8,925 bases of DNA, taken from the NCBI GenBank assembly GCA_903844785.1, contig CAIMVB010000013.1:1-8925 (forward strand), written 5' to 3'. Positions 6,326 through 8,925 of this stretch are shown in pieces (position 1 is the first letter of the stretch; each line of letters begins with the position of its first letter). This DNA is from an uncultured Rhodospirillales bacterium (GTDB taxonomy: Bacteria; Pseudomonadota; Alphaproteobacteria; Acetobacterales; Acetobacteraceae). The position numbers and the translations under genes were made by a program. The notes below the pieces were generated by a model. It saw only the letters and a list, made by a program, of their open reading frames with translations. It did no database searches and was not told where the DNA came from.

Positions 6326-8686
6326 ATGGCAAGGGTGCAGGATAGGCTTGAGACAACATCACTGGCGGCGCTGATGGCTGAAGCGGCTGCTTTGCGCGAT
6401 GCGGGCCATGGGCGAATCATGTCCTATTCGCGCAAGGTCTTCATTCCGCTGACCAAGCTTTGCCGCGATGTCTGCCATTACTGCACCTTCGCCGAGAAAC
6501 CGCGCACTGGGCGGGCCGCCTTTCTGACACCAGAAGAAGTGCTGGACATTGCACGCGCCGGCGCCAAGGCTGGCTGCACGGAAGCCTTGTTCACGCTTGG
6601 CGATAAGCCTGAATTGCGCTGGCGCCAGGCGCGCGAAGCTTTGGCGGAGATGGGCTACGCCACCACGGTTGAATACCTGGTTGCCATGTGTGACCTGGTG
6701 CTGCGGGAGACGGGGCTATTGCCCCATGCCAATCCTGGCGTGCTGGATGCAGCGGAACTCCGCGCCCTGCGCGATGTGACTGCCAGCCAAGGCATGATGC
6801 TGGAAAGCACAAGTGAGCGCCTGTGCGAGCCGGGCGGCGTGCATTACGGCAGCCCGGATAAGCACCCGGCTTTGCGGCTTGAGGTGTTGCGTGCGGCGGG
6901 AGAGGCGCGGATTCCCTTCACCACCGGCATTCTGATTGGCATTGGTGAAACCCTTGCCGAACGGCTGGAAGCGCTGCGCGCCATTGCAGAAAGCCATGCG
7001 CGTTACGGCCATGTGCAGGAAGTGATTATCCAGAATTTTCGTGCCAAGCCGCGCACCAAGCGCGCCGATGCGCCGGAACCTGATTTGGATGATCTGCTGT
7101 GGACCATTGCTTGCGCGCGCATCATTTTGGGTGCGGCGGCCAATATCCAAGCGCCCCCCAATCTTTCGCCGGAAACCTATCCGCAGCTAATCGCGGCAGG
7201 CATCAATGATTGGGGCGGCATTTCGCCGGTGACCCCGGATCATGTGAACCCGGAAGCGCCCTGGCCAGCCATTGCAACGCTTGCAGAGAAAACCGCCAGC
7301 ATGGGCAAGGTGCTGGTGCAGCGCCTGCCGGCCTATCCCGCCTATCTGCGCGCGCCGCGCGATTGGTTCGCGCCGCGTATCGCAACCGCCCTGCTGCGCG
7401 CCAGTGACGCTGCGGGCTTTGCGCGCGGCGATGACTGGTCGCCCGGTGCAGTAATACCGCCGCGCCTGTCTGCGCCATTACTGGCGGCGCCTGATGCGCG
7501 GTTGGTGCGCTTGGTCGAACACGCCACGCAAGGCGAAAGGCTTGATACGCCCGCGATAGAAACTCTGTTTGCTGCGCGTGATGCTGATCAGTCGCATGTG
7601 ATGGGCGCTGCCGATGCGCTTCGCCAGGCTGTCGCGGGCGATACCGTTCGCTATGTGGTCAATCGCAACATCAACTACACCAATATCTGCACCTATCGCT
7701 GCAGCTTTTGCGCCTTCAGCAAGGGCAAGACGCATGAGGCCCTGCGCGGCCCGGCCTATGATCTTGACCATGCGGAAATCATTCGTCGCGCCAGGGAAGC
7801 CTGGGCGCGCGGCGCGACCGAGGTTTGCCTGCAAGGCGGCATTCACCCGGATTATACCGGCGCCACCTATGAGGCGATTTGCCGCGCCATCAAGCAGGCC
7901 GTACCGGGGATGCATATCCATGCCTTCTCCGCACTGGAAATTCATCAAGGGGCGCGCACACTCGGGCTTTCTCTTACCGATTATCTCACGCGCCTGCGCG
8001 ATGCCGGGCTTGGCACCTTGCCTGGCACAGCAGCTGAGATTCTGGATGATGAGGTGCGCGCCATCATCTGCCCTGACAAGGTGAATACGGCGGAATGGCA
8101 GGCGGTGATGCGCGCGGCGCATGGGCTTGGGTTGCGCAGTACCGCCACCATCATGTTTGGCCATGTCGAAGCGCCGATCCATTGGGCGCGGCATTTGCTC
8201 GTGCTGCGCGATTTGCAAGCGGAAACTGGTGGCTTCACGGAATTTGTGCCCCTGCCCTTCGTGCATATGGAAGCGCCCATGTATCTGCGCGGCCAGGCAC
8301 GGCGCGGCCCCAGCTTTCGTGAAGCGCTGCTGATGCACAGCATCGCGCGCCTTGTCCTACATCCGCATTTCACGAATATCCAAACAAGCTGGGTGAAAAT
8401 GGGCCCCGAAGGCGCTGCGATGGCCTTGCGGGCCGGCGCCAATGATCTGGGCGGCACGCTGATGAATGAAAGCATCAGCCGCGCTGCCGGCACGGAACAT
8501 GGCCAGGAATTTCCGCCCGAAGCGATGGAAGGTTTGATCCGTTCCATTGGGCGGCAGCCGATGCAGCGCAGCACCACCTATGGCGCGGTTCCGCGTAAAC
8601 AGGAAAAAGCTTCTCGCAGCGCAGCGCCACTCTCGCCCATGGTGCAAACCGCACCGCGCAAACGCATGCTGCTGGCGGGCGATTAA
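6326..8686 (+). CDS. fbiC: 7,8-didemethyl-8-hydroxy-5-deazariboflavin (FO) synthase, CofG-CofH fusion
   Basis: A 786-residue bifunctional radical SAM enzyme that makes FO, the chromophore of F420. The N-terminal CofG half (about 30-345) has SYSRKVFIPLTKLCRDVCHYC with the CX3CX2C cluster at C46, C50, C53. The C-terminal CofH half (about 391-755) has YTNICTYRCSFCAFSKG with C455, C459, C462, plus CLQGGIHP and an intact F-V-P-L-P-F-V-H-M. By family knowledge CofH joins tyrosine's hydroxybenzyl group to 5-amino-6-ribitylaminouracil and CofG closes the ring. Both cluster motifs are intact, so the enzyme should be active. The N-terminus is shorter than in actinobacterial FbiC, and a basic 30-residue tail (757-786) follows the conserved end. 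Start: ATG 6326 has GAGAGG only 3 bases upstream; GTG 6335 (better spacing) and ATG 6374 are alternatives. FO could also feed a photolyase rather than F420, but CofC next door argues for F420. Confidence 0.97.
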   Translation: MARVQDRLETTSLAALMAEAAALRDAGHGRIMSYSRKVFIPLTKLCRDVCHYCTFAEKPRTGRAAFLTPEEVLDIARAGAKAGCTEALFTLGDKPELRWRQAREALAEMGYATTVEYLVAMCDLVLRETGLLPHANPGVLDAAELRALRDVTASQGMMLESTSERLCEPGGVHYGSPDKHPALRLEVLRAAGEARIPFTTGILIGIGETLAERLEALRAIAESHARYGHVQEVIIQNFRAKPRTKRADAPEPDLDDLLWTIACARIILGAAANIQAPPNLSPETYPQLIAAGINDWGGISPVTPDHVNPEAPWPAIATLAEKTASMGKVLVQRLPAYPAYLRAPRDWFAPRIATALLRASDAAGFARGDDWSPGAVIPPRLSAPLLAAPDARLVRLVEHATQGERLDTPAIETLFAARDADQSHVMGAADALRQAVAGDTVRYVVNRNINYTNICTYRCSFCAFSKGKTHEALRGPAYDLDHAEIIRRAREAWARGATEVCLQGGIHPDYTGATYEAICRAIKQAVPGMHIHAFSALEIHQGARTLGLSLTDYLTRLRDAGLGTLPGTAAEILDDEVRAIICPDKVNTAEWQAVMRAAHGLGLRSTATIMFGHVEAPIHWARHLLVLRDLQAETGGFTEFVPLPFVHMEAPMYLRGQARRGPSFREALLMHSIARLVLHPHFTNIQTSWVKMGPEGAAMALRAGANDLGGTLMNESISRAAGTEHGQEFPPEAMEGLIRSIGRQPMQRSTTYGAVPRKQEKASRSAAPLSPMVQTAPRKRMLLAGD
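8683..8686. other. tail-to-tail stop-codon overlap (TTAA)
   Basis: The palindrome TTAA serves as TAA on both strands: fbiC ends with 8684-8686 and the CofC-like gene with 8683-8685 read on the minus strand. The two F420 genes thus meet with no intergenic DNA and no visible terminator. Confidence 0.92.
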
Positions 8687-8925
8687 CCCAATCTGGCCAG
8701 GATGCCGTTTTGCTTCAGCCAAGCAAGCGTTTGCGTGGCTGCGGCTTCCGGAAGGCTGGCGAAGCGCGCGATATCGGCGGGGTGGTCAATATCCATCGCA
8801 ATGCCCGGCAATGGCAGAATATGCGGCGTGATGCCAACCGCGCGCGCCGCGGCAAGATGGGGAAAGTAGCTATCTTCACCAAAGCGTAGCTTCACCGCAT
8901 TGGGTGGCGACATCAAAATAGCGTT
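8683..8925 (-). CDS. cofC: CofC-like guanylyltransferase of F420 biosynthesis, C-terminal fragment
   Basis: The last 80 codons of a leftward gene whose start lies beyond the right edge; the frame is open to base 8925 (first visible residues NAILMSPPNAVKLRFG). The N-A-I-L-x-S-P-P start, the R-F-G-E-D-S-Y-F-P-H segment, and the M-D-I-D-H-P-A-D-I segment match the C-terminal third of CofC/FbiD, where the usual forms are N-A-L-L-x-x-P, F-G-x-x-S-F-x-x-H and L-D-I-D-T-P-E-D-L. This enzyme transfers GMP to 2-phospholactate, phosphoenolpyruvate or 3-phosphoglycerate, depending on lineage, giving the donor that CofD/FbiA joins to FO. The nucleotide-binding N-terminal part is outside the window, so completeness is unknown. 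Convergence with fbiC makes the assignment much stronger than the fragment alone would. A generic MobA-like nucleotidyltransferase is the alternative. Confidence 0.88.
   Translation of the reverse strand, partial: NAILMSPPNAVKLRFGEDSYFPHLAAARAVGITPHILPLPGIAMDIDHPADIARFASLPEAAATQTLAWLKQNGILARLG

Noticed and set aside
6256..6420. 55-codon upstream extension of the LLM gene on the minus strand, overlapping fbiC
   Set aside because: The translation is low-complexity Ala/Ser and would overlap fbiC coding; the start at 6255 has GGAG at 7 bases and the expected first strand.
7478..8338. 286-codon minus-strand open frame opposite the CofH half of fbiC
   Set aside because: The plus strand encodes highly conserved radical SAM sequence here; the antisense translation is Arg/Ala/His-rich without recognisable motifs or a good ribosome site.
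8711..8723. Possible small hairpin GCTT-loop-AAGC near the fbiC/cofC junction as a terminator
   Set aside because: A 4-base stem within cofC coding sequence and without a T-tract is not credible as an intrinsic terminator.

Overview
This is an almost fully coding, GC-rich stretch of bacterial chromosome. Non-coding DNA adds up to only about 0.3 kb of 8.9 kb. I infer an alphaproteobacterium, possibly of the Rhodospirillales/Acetobacteraceae type, from codon style, short intergenic spaces with AGGA/GGAG ribosome sites, and protein flavour such as the Blc-like lipocalin and the YitH-type GNAT. The lineage is a guess from composition and gene content, since no rRNA or marker gene is present. I see no tRNA, rRNA, mobile element, CRISPR array or phage gene.

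The layout alternates strictly. From the left: a truncated class III aminotransferase start (-); a divergent gap; a MaoC/hotdog protein and a GNAT acetyltransferase (+, ATGA overlap); a tail-to-tail junction; a lipoprotein lipocalin preceded by a NodB-like polysaccharide deacetylase/PuuE-like hydrolase (-); a divergent gap; a luciferase-like (LLM) oxidoreductase of the Rv2161c type (+); a tail-to-tail junction; two tandem LLM oxidoreductases (-); a 70-base divergent gap; a CofG-CofH fusion FO synthase FbiC (+); a tail-to-tail junction; and the C-terminal part of a CofC-like guanylyltransferase (-), cut by the window edge. The three tail-to-tail junctions have 3 bases between stops, or 4-base overlaps (CTAA and TTAA).

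Functionally, the right half (about 3.4-8.9 kb) is a deazaflavin F420 locus. FbiC makes the chromophore FO from tyrosine and 5-amino-6-ribitylaminouracil. CofC activates the phospho-acid that becomes the linker between FO and the polyglutamate tail. Three LLM-family enzymes are plausible users of the finished cofactor. CofD/FbiA and CofE/FbiB, which complete F420, are not in the window and should lie elsewhere, perhaps just to the right. The left half holds genes of less certain connection: a hotdog/MaoC acyl-type protein, an acetyltransferase, and an envelope lipocalin with a NodB-fold hydrolase that lacks the classical metal triad.

F420 biosynthesis outside Actinobacteria, Chloroflexi and archaea is known but uncommon, so the locus is notable rather than wholly new. 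The most checkable open points are the linker acid used by this CofC, the substrates of the three LLM enzymes, and the overlapping tail-to-tail architecture that leaves no room for terminators.
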